Shown here: positions 13,436-21,952 of the stretch, in pieces
Numbering within the stretch: the stretch's first letter is position 1
How the letters are laid out: every line of letters starts with the position of its first letter
NCBI GenBank assembly: GCA_031267005.1
Contig: JAIRZX010000491.1
Span: forward strand, 1 to 22,283
From: Deltaproteobacteria bacterium
Lineage (GTDB): Bacteria > Desulfobacterota > Desulfarculia > Adiutricales > Adiutricaceae
Direction of reading: 5' to 3'
DNA: 22,283 nt
Translations under genes and position numbers: made by a program
Notes under the pieces: generated by a model
What the model saw: the letters and a program-made list of their open reading frames with translations, nothing else
The model's database searches: none
What the model was told of the DNA's origin: nothing

Positions 13436-15151
13436 TTACTTCGCGAGCTCTATGGGGCTGTATTCGTCGGCGGGATCATGCCCGGGGGGGAAGGTAAAGG
13501 GGTTGCGGTCGAAGTACATGATCTCTATGTCGGCTTCCGGATCCGGGATGATCTCCTTGAAGGAGCAAGTGTCCAAGAGGGCCCGGTTGGTAATGTTAAA
13601 CTGCGGGAGGTGCGCGAACGCCGGATCGGGCAATAGGTCTATCATCAGGAAAGCCGTTCTGTCCCCTGCGCGTTCAGGCGAGTAGGTCTCGTAGTTCGTC
13701 AGGTAGCGCAAGGGCCCCATGTTTCCCATAACCGGCGACACTTCCACGCGCGCGTTTGTCAGGACCGTCTCCACCGAGGAATTCCAGTACAGCGAGTAGG
13801 CCCTCTTGATGCCGTGCCGGGAGAGCGCGGCCTCAATCTCCGCAGTGTGGCGCACCACCACCCGTGACGGGTTAGAGGCGATATAGGCCGGGATGTCCTT
13901 TACGTTCATAACCGAATTCAGCGCGAAAAAAAAGCTCGAGAGGCACAGGAAGGCGCGCGCCACCGCGGGATTCGACCGCAGGAGATCTTCGTAGAAAAGG
14001 GCGGCCACGAGCGCCATGAGGACGTACCCGAACACCAGGTACCTGAGATTTATGAACCTGACGTCCGTAAATAGGAGCATCATCGCGAGAGTTGCCACTG
14101 CCAAGGAGAGGAGAAGGAACCTGTATACGGCTACGCGCGCCGGACGTACTGCCGTAGTGGTGCTCGCAAGGCCCCATGCGCATGCCGCGTAGAAACCCAG
14201 ACACGAAAGCCCCGTCGCCCCTGCGACCGTCGCGGGGCTGAAGCCGCCCAAAGCCCTGACGGCGGGGTTGTAGCTCGCTATCTCCTTTATGAGTTCGGGA
14301 AAGTGTTCTGTCCAGATAACGGCGAGGCCGTTCGCCGCGAGCGTCTGGTACTCGAACGGCCCGAATCCCAAAGGGACTATGAACGTTTTGGTGACAAACG
14401 CGCCTATGGCGGAAAGTGCCGTCCAAGCGAGCATCTCGCCTAAGAGCCGGTCCCCCCTCCAGTCGGAGGGGAGCCTCGACCAGAGCTTGGAGGCGGCGTG
14501 CGCCGCTATTAAAGGAACGAAAACCGTAGCCAGGAAACGCATGCTGGAGAGCCCGAAGAGGAAGGCCAAAACCGGCAGGACGAAGCGCATCGCCGTATCG
14601 ACGCGGTTCCTTTTGCCGAGCCGGGACGCCGCGTAGTACCCGATAACGATAAACACTGTGGCGCACATGGTCCCGTAGGACGATCCGCCCATGCCCGTGA
14701 AAAGGCCGCTCACGTACGTCCTGGACCCGAAAAAGGCCAGGATCCCGAAAGCAGTCGCCTTCGGCCCGGCGCCAAGCCTCCTGGCCATGTAGGCGAAACT
14801 AAACGCCATCAGCGCTATGTCGGTCGCGACCGCCAGGCTGTAGGTCGCTATCATGTCGTCGGTCAAAAACGTCCACAGCGCCATGAACATCGAGGACCGG
14901 ACAAGAAACATCTCGGTCGAGTGGTAATACTGCGACAGGAAGATGGTCTTCTGCCTGAACATCTCCCTACCCGTCAGGATCTCGGTGGCTATGTCGGCAT
15001 GGATGAGCTCGTCCGTCCGGTACAGGTACATGAAGTAGCAGTACCCCACGGAAACGAAGCCAGCCAGGATCAAGAGCCAGTCCAGCCGCCCGCCCCACCT
15101 GTCCCGCGCGATACCGGGAGCCGATCCAGGCATATCGTAAGCCCCAGCCAT
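13436..15151 (-). CDS. GT-C-like polytopic membrane protein A (D/A subfamily)
   Basis: A 571-residue integral membrane protein with about ten to eleven helices and a soluble C-terminal part. Family signatures are the first-loop motif ATEILTGREMFRQKTIFLSQYYHSTEMF (about 55-82, invariant RQK at 66-68), RRLG (124-127), FFGSRTYVSG...GMGGSSYGT (140-161), FLFGLSSM (198-204), SLYWNSSVETVL near residue 450, and NPFTF (550-554). The acidic first loop, helix count and C-terminal domain suggest a lipid-sugar-dependent GT-C glycosyltransferase; related membrane proteins of unknown substrate with a W-Y-[YF]-S-T-E loop occur widely. It is closest to gene D and lacks the disordered tail of B and C. Its ATG is six bases after the stop of B and in the same frame. 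The ribosome site (a G run 11 bases up) is weak, so it is probably coupled. Confidence 0.8.
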   Translation of the reverse strand: MAGAYDMPGSAPGIARDRWGGRLDWLLILAGFVSVGYCYFMYLYRTDELIHADIATEILTGREMFRQKTIFLSQYYHSTEMFLVRSSMFMALWTFLTDDMIATYSLAVATDIALMAFSFAYMARRLGAGPKATAFGILAFFGSRTYVSGLFTGMGGSSYGTMCATVFIVIGYYAASRLGKRNRVDTAMRFVLPVLAFLFGLSSMRFLATVFVPLIAAHAASKLWSRLPSDWRGDRLLGEMLAWTALSAIGAFVTKTFIVPLGFGPFEYQTLAANGLAVIWTEHFPELIKEIASYNPAVRALGGFSPATVAGATGLSCLGFYAACAWGLASTTTAVRPARVAVYRFLLLSLAVATLAMMLLFTDVRFINLRYLVFGYVLMALVAALFYEDLLRSNPAVARAFLCLSSFFFALNSVMNVKDIPAYIASNPSRVVVRHTAEIEAALSRHGIKRAYSLYWNSSVETVLTNARVEVSPVMGNMGPLRYLTNYETYSPERAGDRTAFLMIDLLPDPAFAHLPQFNITNRALLDTCSFKEIIPDPEADIEIMYFDRNPFTFPPGHDPADEYSPIELAK

Positions 15152-15157
15152 ACGGGA

Positions 15158-17326
15158 TCATCCCCCCCGCCGCGAGGGGCCTTCAGGAGGCGCGGGCTCC
15201 GCCCCGCCGTCTCCGCCCTTCCCTTCCGAGCTATCGGCCCCGCCGCCGGTCCCTTCCGAGCTATCGGCCCCGCCCCCCGTCTGGCCCGAGCGGGAGGCGT
15301 CTCCGCCGTCCGGCCACTTTCCGGCGGCGGCCCCTTCGGAGGTCCCGCGCTCCTCGAACCCGTTCCCGCCGCTTGCCTGAGAGCCGTCCGCCCCGCCGGC
15401 TCCCGCTTTCTCCCCCGCCTCGCCGACCCCCAAGGGACCGGGGCCCTCCGCGCCTCCGTCGGGGCCGTGTCCGCCGCCGGCCTGGCCGTTCCCCTCGGGA
15501 GCCGTCCAGAGGCCGCCGATGCCCTGGTCCCCGTCCTTGGGCGGGGCGGCGAAGGCCCTCTGCGCCGAGGCGTCGAAAGTGAAGGGGTTGTCCGAGAAGA
15601 CGCATACGAAGACAGGGTTGTCGGGATCCTCTATCCGGATCGTCTTTTCGGCGGAGTCCAGAAGCGACGCGTCCTCGAGGTTCAGAGAGTCCAGGGCCCA
15701 GGGGCGCGGGTTCCGCGAAAAGACGAAGGCCGTCCTCTCGCCCGCCACGTCCTCTGAGTAGTTTGAAATCGAAGCGTTCCTCAAAAAAGGCCTCATGCGG
15801 CCGTCTACCGCTGCGGCTTTGATCCTCCCGCCGCCCAATACCTCCAGGTTGTAAGAGTCCCAGTACAGGGCGTAGACGCGGGACACCCCGTTCTCCTCAA
15901 GTATCTTGAAGATCTGCCCCGCGTGCTTGGAGGAGGCCCGGCTCTGGCCAGTCTCGATCTGGCGCCCTATGCCGGTTATGTTGTTCATGCCGTTCGTGAG
16001 GACGGTAAAGGCTATGCAGAAGAGCAACAGGCGGGCGAGCCCGCCGTTCACCCTCTCGATGTCCCGGTAGAGCAGGGCAAGGAGCAAGGCCGCGTACGCG
16101 TAGACGTACAGGAGGTACCTTACTGACACCAGCCCCGGCTCCAGGGTGACAGTTGTCAGCACCAGGACGGCCGCGAGAGAAAAGGCAAGGGTCCTGAGGG
16201 CGGCGCCCGCCGGGCCTTCGGCCCGCCTGACCGCCCCCGGAGTCATCCAGGCCGCGTAACCCGCGAAGAACAAAAACGACCAGCCCGCCACCCATCCCCA
16301 GGACCTGATGAGCGTCGCCCCCTTGATGGACAAAAGAGGGGTCCCGTCCACGAACTGGCCGAAAAGGAGCGGGACGTTTACCGTCAAGGCCTCGCGGAAG
16401 CCGACGCTGGGTCCGGAGTTAAAGAGCAAGGGGCCGAAGCCCCGAGAGGCAATGAGGAAGCTCAACAGCAGGTAACCGGACAGGAACAGCGCGTTCCAAA
16501 GGGCTACCTCCTTAAACGCCCCCCTCGCGGGCGGCCTTTCCGGCTTTCCCTCTGAGCCCTCCCCGCCCGCCACAGCTCCGCCCGCCCCTGCGGGCCCTCC
16601 CGCCCCTGAAGATCCGGCCGCCCCTGCTGACCCACCCTCCACAGCTCCGCCCGCCCCTTCGGACCCTCCCGCACCTGGGGATCCGGCGGCCCTGACGGCG
16701 GCGCAGACGAGAAGCGGGAAGTAGAGGACGGCGAACATTACGGCCGAAGAGAGCCCGAACAGGAACGCCGCCGCCGGGAGCGCGAATTTGAGCGCCTTCT
16801 CCGCCTTACCCCGGACGCTGGCTGACTTAGCCGCCAAATAGCCCAAGCTCAAAAACAGCGCCGAGTAGAAGGACGCGTCCTGGGAGAAGCCCATGCCGCA
16901 AAGCAGGCCGGACTGGTAGGATCTCGCCCCGTAGAAAAGCGCCAGCGCCAAAAGCCCCGGCCGCCCCTCCAGGCCGAGCCGCCTCAACATGTAGACCATG
17001 GCCAGGGTCTCAACTGCCAGCTCGAAGACGACCGAAAGCCTGTGGGCCCAGATCATGTTGTCCGTGAACGCGGCGAAAACCGCCACTGTCATGGGGCTCC
17101 GGAGGGCGAAGACCTCCGTGGAGTAGTACCAGTCGCTTAAGACGAGGCTCTTCTGCCTGAACATCTCGAAACCGGCGAGTATGTCCGACGCCTGGGAGGC
17201 GCTCATGAGCAGATCGTCCTGGAAGACGTAGAGAAGGTACGCCGCCGCCGTCACGGCCAGGCACAGCGCCGTCAAGGCGCCGTCGAGAAAGCCGAGCCTC
17301 CGGTTCACGTACCTTCCCGGAACCAT
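15158..17326 (-). CDS. GT-C-like polytopic membrane protein B (C/B subfamily) with disordered tail
   Basis: The start is placed at the ATG at 17326, eight bases after a perfect AAGGAGGT; an ATG nine codons upstream (17353) is possible but its GGAGG is too close. This gives 722 residues. The family loop SQASDILAGFEMFRQKSLVLSDWYYSTEVF lies at about 44-73 (RQK 57-59). ALFYGARSYQSGLLCGMGFSQDASFY, FLFGLSSAVM, YALYWDSYNLEVL and NPFTF (580-584) follow. Two regions are low-complexity: a Gly/Ala/Ser/Glu-rich cytoplasmic or external loop near residues 210-270, and a C-terminal tail of about 138 residues with a TGGGADSSEG duplication. It is closest to gene C. The reaction is unknown but is likely sugar transfer at the membrane. 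Confidence 0.8.
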   Translation of the reverse strand: MVPGRYVNRRLGFLDGALTALCLAVTAAAYLLYVFQDDLLMSASQASDILAGFEMFRQKSLVLSDWYYSTEVFALRSPMTVAVFAAFTDNMIWAHRLSVVFELAVETLAMVYMLRRLGLEGRPGLLALALFYGARSYQSGLLCGMGFSQDASFYSALFLSLGYLAAKSASVRGKAEKALKFALPAAAFLFGLSSAVMFAVLYFPLLVCAAVRAAGSPGAGGSEGAGGAVEGGSAGAAGSSGAGGPAGAGGAVAGGEGSEGKPERPPARGAFKEVALWNALFLSGYLLLSFLIASRGFGPLLFNSGPSVGFREALTVNVPLLFGQFVDGTPLLSIKGATLIRSWGWVAGWSFLFFAGYAAWMTPGAVRRAEGPAGAALRTLAFSLAAVLVLTTVTLEPGLVSVRYLLYVYAYAALLLALLYRDIERVNGGLARLLLFCIAFTVLTNGMNNITGIGRQIETGQSRASSKHAGQIFKILEENGVSRVYALYWDSYNLEVLGGGRIKAAAVDGRMRPFLRNASISNYSEDVAGERTAFVFSRNPRPWALDSLNLEDASLLDSAEKTIRIEDPDNPVFVCVFSDNPFTFDASAQRAFAAPPKDGDQGIGGLWTAPEGNGQAGGGHGPDGGAEGPGPLGVGEAGEKAGAGGADGSQASGGNGFEERGTSEGAAAGKWPDGGDASRSGQTGGGADSSEGTGGGADSSEGKGGDGGAEPAPPEGPSRRGG
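15221..15280 (-). repeat. 30-bp coding repeat in the tail of gene B
   Basis: Two copies of 30 bp (15221-15250, 15251-15280), nearly identical, encode TGGGADSSEG twice. Confidence 0.8.
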
Positions 17327-17424
17327 CTCCTGGAACCTCCTTCCCCGAGCCATGCCTCCGTTTCGCGGGGCATTGGCCTATGGCGGGGCCGTTTCGCCGT
17401 TCGTATGCCCAAACTGGCCGTAAA

Positions 17425-19542
17425 TCAGTTCCCCAGCCAGGACCCTGCGCCCTGTGCGCTCCGCGCCCCGCCGGAGGTTTCAGGATTACCGCCCGGCTCC
17501 GGCGCCGAGGCATGGCCTCCGGCGCCTTCCGGCTCCGGCGGTACTAAGGCGCCTCCGGCGTCCCCGGCGGCGCCGTCCGGCGGGGCCGGAGCGGCGGAAC
17601 CGCCTCCGGGACCGGGCGCCGGAGGACCGTCCCCGCCAGCGGGGACGCTTCCGGCCTCGCCTTCAGACCCGGTGATTTCGGACCCTTGGCTTGGGGGCCC
17701 GCCGGGCCCTTCCGCCGGGCCGGCGGTCCCGTCCGAGTCGGCGGCAGGGGAGCCGCCCCGATCCCCGGAGAAGTCTCCCGCGTCCCCTGGGGGCGAACCC
17801 CCGTCCCGTTGAGCCTCTCCGCCCTCCCGGGGCGGCGGATCCGGGCCCCGCGCCGCCGCCGCGTCGAAGGTGAAAGGATTCCCGTCGAAGACGTAGACAG
17901 TCAAGGGATTCTGGGGATCGTTTAGCTCCAAATAACCCTTTGCCTCCTTTAAGAGGGCTGGGGGGCCGTCCTGGAACTCCAGCGCCGGATCGGACCAGGG
18001 CCTCGGTTTCCGGGAAAACACGAAGGCGACCCTCCCGTCGGAGGCGTCCTCAGTGTATTTCTTAACGGAGGCGTTCTTCAGGTAAGGCATCATGCGCCCG
18101 TCGACCGCCCCGACGCTTATCGTGCCGGAGGTCAAGGCCTCCAGGGTGTAGGAATCCCAGTACAGGGCGTAGGCCCTGGTGACGTTGTTTTCGAGCAGGA
18201 AGCCCATTATCGCCCTGGAATGCGCGGACACTGCCCGGCTGGGGTTCTCCCCTGCGAGGCGGGGGAGAAGCGCTATGTTGGAGGCGCCCGTCACGAGCAC
18301 GGCGAAGGCCATAAACCTTAAAAGGAGCCTGGCGGACCCGGGCCTCCCGTCCTCCGCGAGCCTGGCGTAAAGGGAACTTAAAAGTATAGCCGCGAAAGGG
18401 TACATGTACAGGAGGTACCTGATGTCGGAGCGGTCGCTCTCCAAATGGACGCACATGAGGAGCGCCGCGGAGGCGAGGCACCACATCAGCGACTTCAAGG
18501 CCTCCCCCGTCGGCCCCGCGGCCTTCCCGGCGGCCCACGGGGCCTTCCAGAGCGTCACGGCGCACAGCCCGAAAAAAGAGAGGGCCGCGTACCAGCCGAG
18601 TGACGCGAAGGCGAGCGAGCCGCGCGCGGCCGCGAGCGACGTCGAGTCCGCGAACTGGCCGAGAAGATGCGGGAGGTTCGCGGCTACGGCGTAAAAGAAA
18701 CCCGCGCTCTCACCGGATGTCAAGGGCACCGGCCCCAGGCCCCTTCCGGACGCCCATGACAAGAGCGCGGCGTAACCCGCCGCGAAAAGGGCGTTCCAGA
18801 GCGCGATTTCGCCCAGGAGTTCCCCTTTGCGCGGGACGTTGCCGCCTTCTGCCCCGCCTCCGCCCCCGGCCGCGCCGCAGTCCGCCATGAGCCTCCACAG
18901 CCGTTGCGCCAGGAGGGGGAGGTATAGTATCGCCAGCATGACGGCCGAAGAGAGCCCGAACAGGAAAGCTGCGGCGGGGAGGGCGAAGCGGAGGATCCTC
19001 TCCGCGGGGCGCCTCACGCCGGTCCGGGCCGCCGCCAGATAGCCGAAAGTGAGGAATAGGGCGGTGTAGAAGGAGGCGTCGCGGGAAAAGCCCATGCCGC
19101 ACAGGAGCCCGGACTGGTAGGACCTGGCGCCGAAGAAGAGGGCCGCGGCCAGAAGGCCGGGCCTCCCCCGGAGCCCCAGGCGCCGGAGCATGTAGGCGAG
19201 CGCGGCAATCTCCAGCGCCAGCTCCATGACCGCCGAGACGCGGAGGGTCCAAACGGGCGAACCGCCCAGGAAGATCCCGGAAAAGGCCATGAACAGCGGG
19301 CTCTTCAGGGTAAAGAGCTCGTCCGCGTAGAACCAGTCGCTCATGAAAAGGGTCTTCTGCCGGAGCATCTCCATGCCGGCCAGCAGATCCGAGGCCTGTT
19401 CCGCAGTCATCAGAAGGCCGCTGTCAGCCAGATAGAGGAAGTAGACAGCGGCCGTCACGGCAAGGCACGCGGCCGTGAGCGCCCTGTCGATAATCTCGCC
19501 GGGTTTCCTCGCGGGCCCGTCTGTGGCGCTGGGCGCGTCCAT
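17425..19542 (-). CDS. GT-C-like polytopic membrane protein C (C/B subfamily) with disordered tail
   Basis: A 705-residue membrane protein. The first loop EQASDLLAGMEMLRQKTLFMSDWFYADELF (about 48-77, RQK 61-63) departs from its paralogues in reading F-Y-A-D-E where they have Y-[YHF]-S-T-E. ALFFGARSYQSGLLCGMGFSRDASFY, FLFGLSSAVM, YALYWDSYTLEAL and NPFTF (555-559) follow. The last 146 residues are Gly/Pro/Ala/Ser-rich with scattered acids and no predicted fold. A Gly-rich stretch (AAGGGGGAEGG) sits in the same internal loop as the larger one in B. The ATG at 19542 has only a distant AAAGGAACAGGG. It has its own promoter candidate about 95 bases upstream, so it can be expressed apart from D. Confidence 0.8.
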   Translation of the reverse strand: MDAPSATDGPARKPGEIIDRALTAACLAVTAAVYFLYLADSGLLMTAEQASDLLAGMEMLRQKTLFMSDWFYADELFTLKSPLFMAFSGIFLGGSPVWTLRVSAVMELALEIAALAYMLRRLGLRGRPGLLAAALFFGARSYQSGLLCGMGFSRDASFYTALFLTFGYLAAARTGVRRPAERILRFALPAAAFLFGLSSAVMLAILYLPLLAQRLWRLMADCGAAGGGGGAEGGNVPRKGELLGEIALWNALFAAGYAALLSWASGRGLGPVPLTSGESAGFFYAVAANLPHLLGQFADSTSLAAARGSLAFASLGWYAALSFFGLCAVTLWKAPWAAGKAAGPTGEALKSLMWCLASAALLMCVHLESDRSDIRYLLYMYPFAAILLSSLYARLAEDGRPGSARLLLRFMAFAVLVTGASNIALLPRLAGENPSRAVSAHSRAIMGFLLENNVTRAYALYWDSYTLEALTSGTISVGAVDGRMMPYLKNASVKKYTEDASDGRVAFVFSRKPRPWSDPALEFQDGPPALLKEAKGYLELNDPQNPLTVYVFDGNPFTFDAAAARGPDPPPREGGEAQRDGGSPPGDAGDFSGDRGGSPAADSDGTAGPAEGPGGPPSQGSEITGSEGEAGSVPAGGDGPPAPGPGGGSAAPAPPDGAAGDAGGALVPPEPEGAGGHASAPEPGGNPETSGGARSAQGAGSWLGN

Positions 19543-19565
19543 TCAGGTCAATCCCTGTTCCTTTA

Positions 19566-19589
19566 GGATGTCCTCAAGCGGATGTCCTC
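19566..19589. repeat. GGATGTCCTC direct repeat in the gene C leader
   Basis: GGATGTCCTC occurs at 19566-19575 and 19580-19589 (14-bp period), between the predicted promoter and the start of gene C. It could be a binding site for a regulator of C. Confidence 0.55.
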
Positions 19590-19637
19590 TAACGTGATTG
19601 CTTCGGGGGGTTGCGGCTTGAAGCGCCGCCGGTCAGG

Positions 19638-19667
19638 ATTATAGCCGACACGGCCCCCCCGGCTCAA
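19638..19667 (-). promoter_or_regulatory. sigma-70-type promoter for gene C
   Basis: TTGAGC (19667-19662), an 18-bp spacer and TATAAT (19643-19638) on the minus strand, giving a start near 19630 and a leader of about 90 bases. The same hexamers occur upstream of gene D. Confidence 0.6.
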
Positions 19668-19721
19668 ACGGACGCCGCGCCCCGGAGCCGCCGCGGGGGA
19701 GCCCCGGCCCTTCAGCGGGCC

Positions 19722-21545
19722 TCAAGCCCCCCCCTTATCGGCCAGGTCCCTCTCCCGGTCGGCTTTGGGATCATGCCCCTCCGGGTAAGTGAAGGGGTTC
19801 GTCCTGAAGTAATAGATCTCTATGTCGGACTCGGGGTCAGGTATGACATCCACGTCGTAGGCCAGCTTCAGGACCTCCGGCCTCGAGAGGTCGAACTGGG
19901 GAAGCTCGGCAAGTTCGGGGGGGAGCTTCAGCCGGACCCGGATGAAGGCCGTGGGATCGCCCGCGCGGTCATGCGAAAAGACGGAGTAGGGCGCGAGGTA
20001 GCGAAACGGCCTGAGGGCCCCTGTCACGGGGAACACCTCTATCCGCCCGTCGGAGACGGCCGTTTGGACACCGGAGTCCCAGAACAGCGCGAATCCCCTC
20101 TTGACGCCGTGCCTCTCGAAGGAGGCGACCGTCTCCGGGACGTGGCGGACGGCCACCCGCGAGACGCTGTCGAGAGCTACGGAAGGTATGTTCCTGACGT
20201 TCCAACAGGAGTTCGCGACGCAAAAGACCGTGGCCAGGGCCAGGAACAGACCGGCCGCGAAGGGCCTCTCCTTCTTCAGGTCGCGCCAGCCCAGGCCCGC
20301 CGCGGCGGCGAGAAGGACGTACAAGAAGACTAAGTACCTTATCCTCAAGTTGATCCTGGGTTGGAACAGGAAAAGGGACAGCGTCGCCGCCGCGAGCGAG
20401 ATGCCCAGAAACATGAAGACGGCCCTGCGGGCAGGCCGGAAGGGCCCGGCGCACCGGATTAGCGCGGCGCCGCAGGCCGTGAAAAAAAGAATGCACAGCG
20501 CCCCGTTCAGGCCGCCCAGCGACGCGAGCCTGAAGGGCTCCACGACCGTGTAGAACTGGTTATAGTGGAAAAACTCGATCAGCAATTCGGGCAGGCTTTC
20601 GCGGGCTATGTACACCAGGCCGTTGGACACCGGGGTGCTGTAGTCGGCGGGGCCGAACCCTAACGGCATCACGTGGCGCGAAGTTACAGTCCATCCGATA
20701 AGGCACAAAGCAGTCCAGAACAGGATCTCCCGGAGCAGGCGGTCGCCCGTCCAGCCCGACGGCAGCCTGGACCATACCTTGGAAACGAGATGGGCCGCGA
20801 GGAGCGGGAGGAGCACCACGGCCAGGAACCTCATGCTTGAGATCCCGAAAAGGAAGGCCAAGGCAGGTATGGCCCAGCGGGCGAGCCTGTCGGCCGCCTC
20901 CGCCCTTTTCTGGCGCGCGGCCGCGTAATAACCCAATATGACGAACACCGTAGCGCACAGGGTGCCGTAGGAAGAGCCGCCCAGCCCCGTGCCCTGGCCG
21001 CTGTAATAGCCCCTGGAACCGAAAAAGACCACGAGCCCTAATACTGTGGCCTTGGCGTCCGCCCCGAGCCTCCTCATCATATATGCGAAGGCCGCGCACA
21101 TGAGGGCCACGTCCGTCGCGGCGGCCAGGCGGTAGGTGCCGAGGAAGCTGTCGGTAGCCAACCCCCACAGGGCCATGAACAGCGAAGTCCTGACGAGGAA
21201 GATCTCCGTGGAGAAGTACCATTCGCGCAAAAACAGGGTTTTCTGCCTGATGATCTCCCTGGCCGTCAGGATCTCGGCCGCCTGGTCGGAGTTCAGGTAC
21301 TCGGGAAGCCTGGCCATGTAAACGACGTAAGAGGCCGCCACCGCCGCGAAGGCGGCGAGGATGACGAACCATTCCAGGAGTCCCGCCGCCCGTTGCGGGT
21401 CCCAGGCGCCCGGGAAGCCCGAGGCCTCTCCTGGGGCCCTCCCGGAATCAGGCGCGGGGATGCCGCGGCCGGGGCCTGCAACGAGGCGGCTTCGACCGGA
21501 ATCCTCGGTTTTGAGCGCCTGTTCCATGCCCGCCGCGTCTGCCAT
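19722..21545 (-). CDS. GT-C-like polytopic membrane protein D (D/A subfamily)
   Basis: First gene of the run, 607 residues. A polar N-terminal extension of about 55 residues precedes the first membrane helix (57-77). The family loop DQAAEILTAREIIRQKTLFLREWYFSTEIF spans about 87-116 (RQK 100-102). RRLGADAKATVLGLVVFFGSRGYYSGQGTGLGGSSYGT, FLFGISSM, ALFWDSGVQTAV and NPFTYPEGHDP (583-593) follow; the ending matches gene A (NPFTFPPGHDP). There is no disordered tail. The last codons before the TGA contain a run of eight G. The ATG at 21545 follows CGGCAAGG. It is transcribed from a predicted promoter 340 bases upstream through a structured leader. GT-C-like sugar transfer is inferred; the substrate is unknown. 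Confidence 0.8.
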   Translation of the reverse strand: MADAAGMEQALKTEDSGRSRLVAGPGRGIPAPDSGRAPGEASGFPGAWDPQRAAGLLEWFVILAAFAAVAASYVVYMARLPEYLNSDQAAEILTAREIIRQKTLFLREWYFSTEIFLVRTSLFMALWGLATDSFLGTYRLAAATDVALMCAAFAYMMRRLGADAKATVLGLVVFFGSRGYYSGQGTGLGGSSYGTLCATVFVILGYYAAARQKRAEAADRLARWAIPALAFLFGISSMRFLAVVLLPLLAAHLVSKVWSRLPSGWTGDRLLREILFWTALCLIGWTVTSRHVMPLGFGPADYSTPVSNGLVYIARESLPELLIEFFHYNQFYTVVEPFRLASLGGLNGALCILFFTACGAALIRCAGPFRPARRAVFMFLGISLAAATLSLFLFQPRINLRIRYLVFLYVLLAAAAGLGWRDLKKERPFAAGLFLALATVFCVANSCWNVRNIPSVALDSVSRVAVRHVPETVASFERHGVKRGFALFWDSGVQTAVSDGRIEVFPVTGALRPFRYLAPYSVFSHDRAGDPTAFIRVRLKLPPELAELPQFDLSRPEVLKLAYDVDVIPDPESDIEIYYFRTNPFTYPEGHDPKADRERDLADKGGA

Positions 21546-21885
21546 CGCCTTGCCGCCTTAGCTTCCGGCGGCTCCAGGCCGCGCTGACGTTCAAAAATAG
21601 CTTGTTGGCGCATCCATTCACCTCGCTTGAGGAGGCGAACGGAAAAGCCGCCGGGCGGGCTCCTGGATGACGCCGCTTCAGTTTTATCTGCCGAGGCGGC
21701 TTCCGAAAGGCGTCAGCGGCCAGGGGAGAGGCGCCGCCCGTTATGAGGCGTCCCGTCAGGAAAAAAACAGAGCTGGCATAGCGAGTCGGGGTTCGGCGTC
21801 CCGGACTCCTGGAGCTTTAGTCTTCGTTGGGGAGAAAAGGCCGTTCCCGGCGGGAGGGCAACTGGAATGCCACGCTGGGCACATG
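21546..21885 (-). promoter_or_regulatory. long structured leader of gene D with attenuator-like hairpins
   Basis: About 335 bases lie between the predicted start of transcription and the gene D ATG. On the minus strand GAGTCCGGG pairs with CCCGACTC (one bulge; 21808-21783). A run of seven T follows about 15 bases later (21767-21761). TGACGCC/GGCGTCA arms (21668-21674 and 21709-21715) form a second hairpin. A GCC-C-G/CGGC stem then runs into TTTTCC near 21650. A GAGGTGA ribosome site (21624-21618) precedes ATGs at 21617 and 21613 that open short or overlapping frames. No known riboswitch is recognised. Confidence 0.35.
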
Positions 21886-21914
21886 ATTATACGCGGCGGA
21901 CGCCCACAGCTCAA
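21886..21914 (-). promoter_or_regulatory. sigma-70-type promoter for the D-C-B-A run
   Basis: TTGAGC (21914-21909), a 17-bp spacer and a perfect TATAAT (21891-21886) on the minus strand. It is the strongest -10 in the window and matches the gene C promoter in both hexamers and the following C. Confidence 0.65.
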
Positions 21915-21952
21915 GACCGACCGACTTTCCGCCTTTCCGGCTCAAAGGCGGC

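Noticed and set aside
13355..13636. A 93-codon plus-strand frame at the end of gene A
   Set aside because: Mostly antisense to gene A, with no ribosome site.
21293..21613. A 106-codon frame with a GAGGTGA ribosome site overlapping the start of gene D
   Set aside because: It is in another frame over the D N-terminus, with Arg/Ser/Pro-rich composition and no membrane segment. The ribosome site itself is noted in the leader entry, as it could drive a short leader frame.
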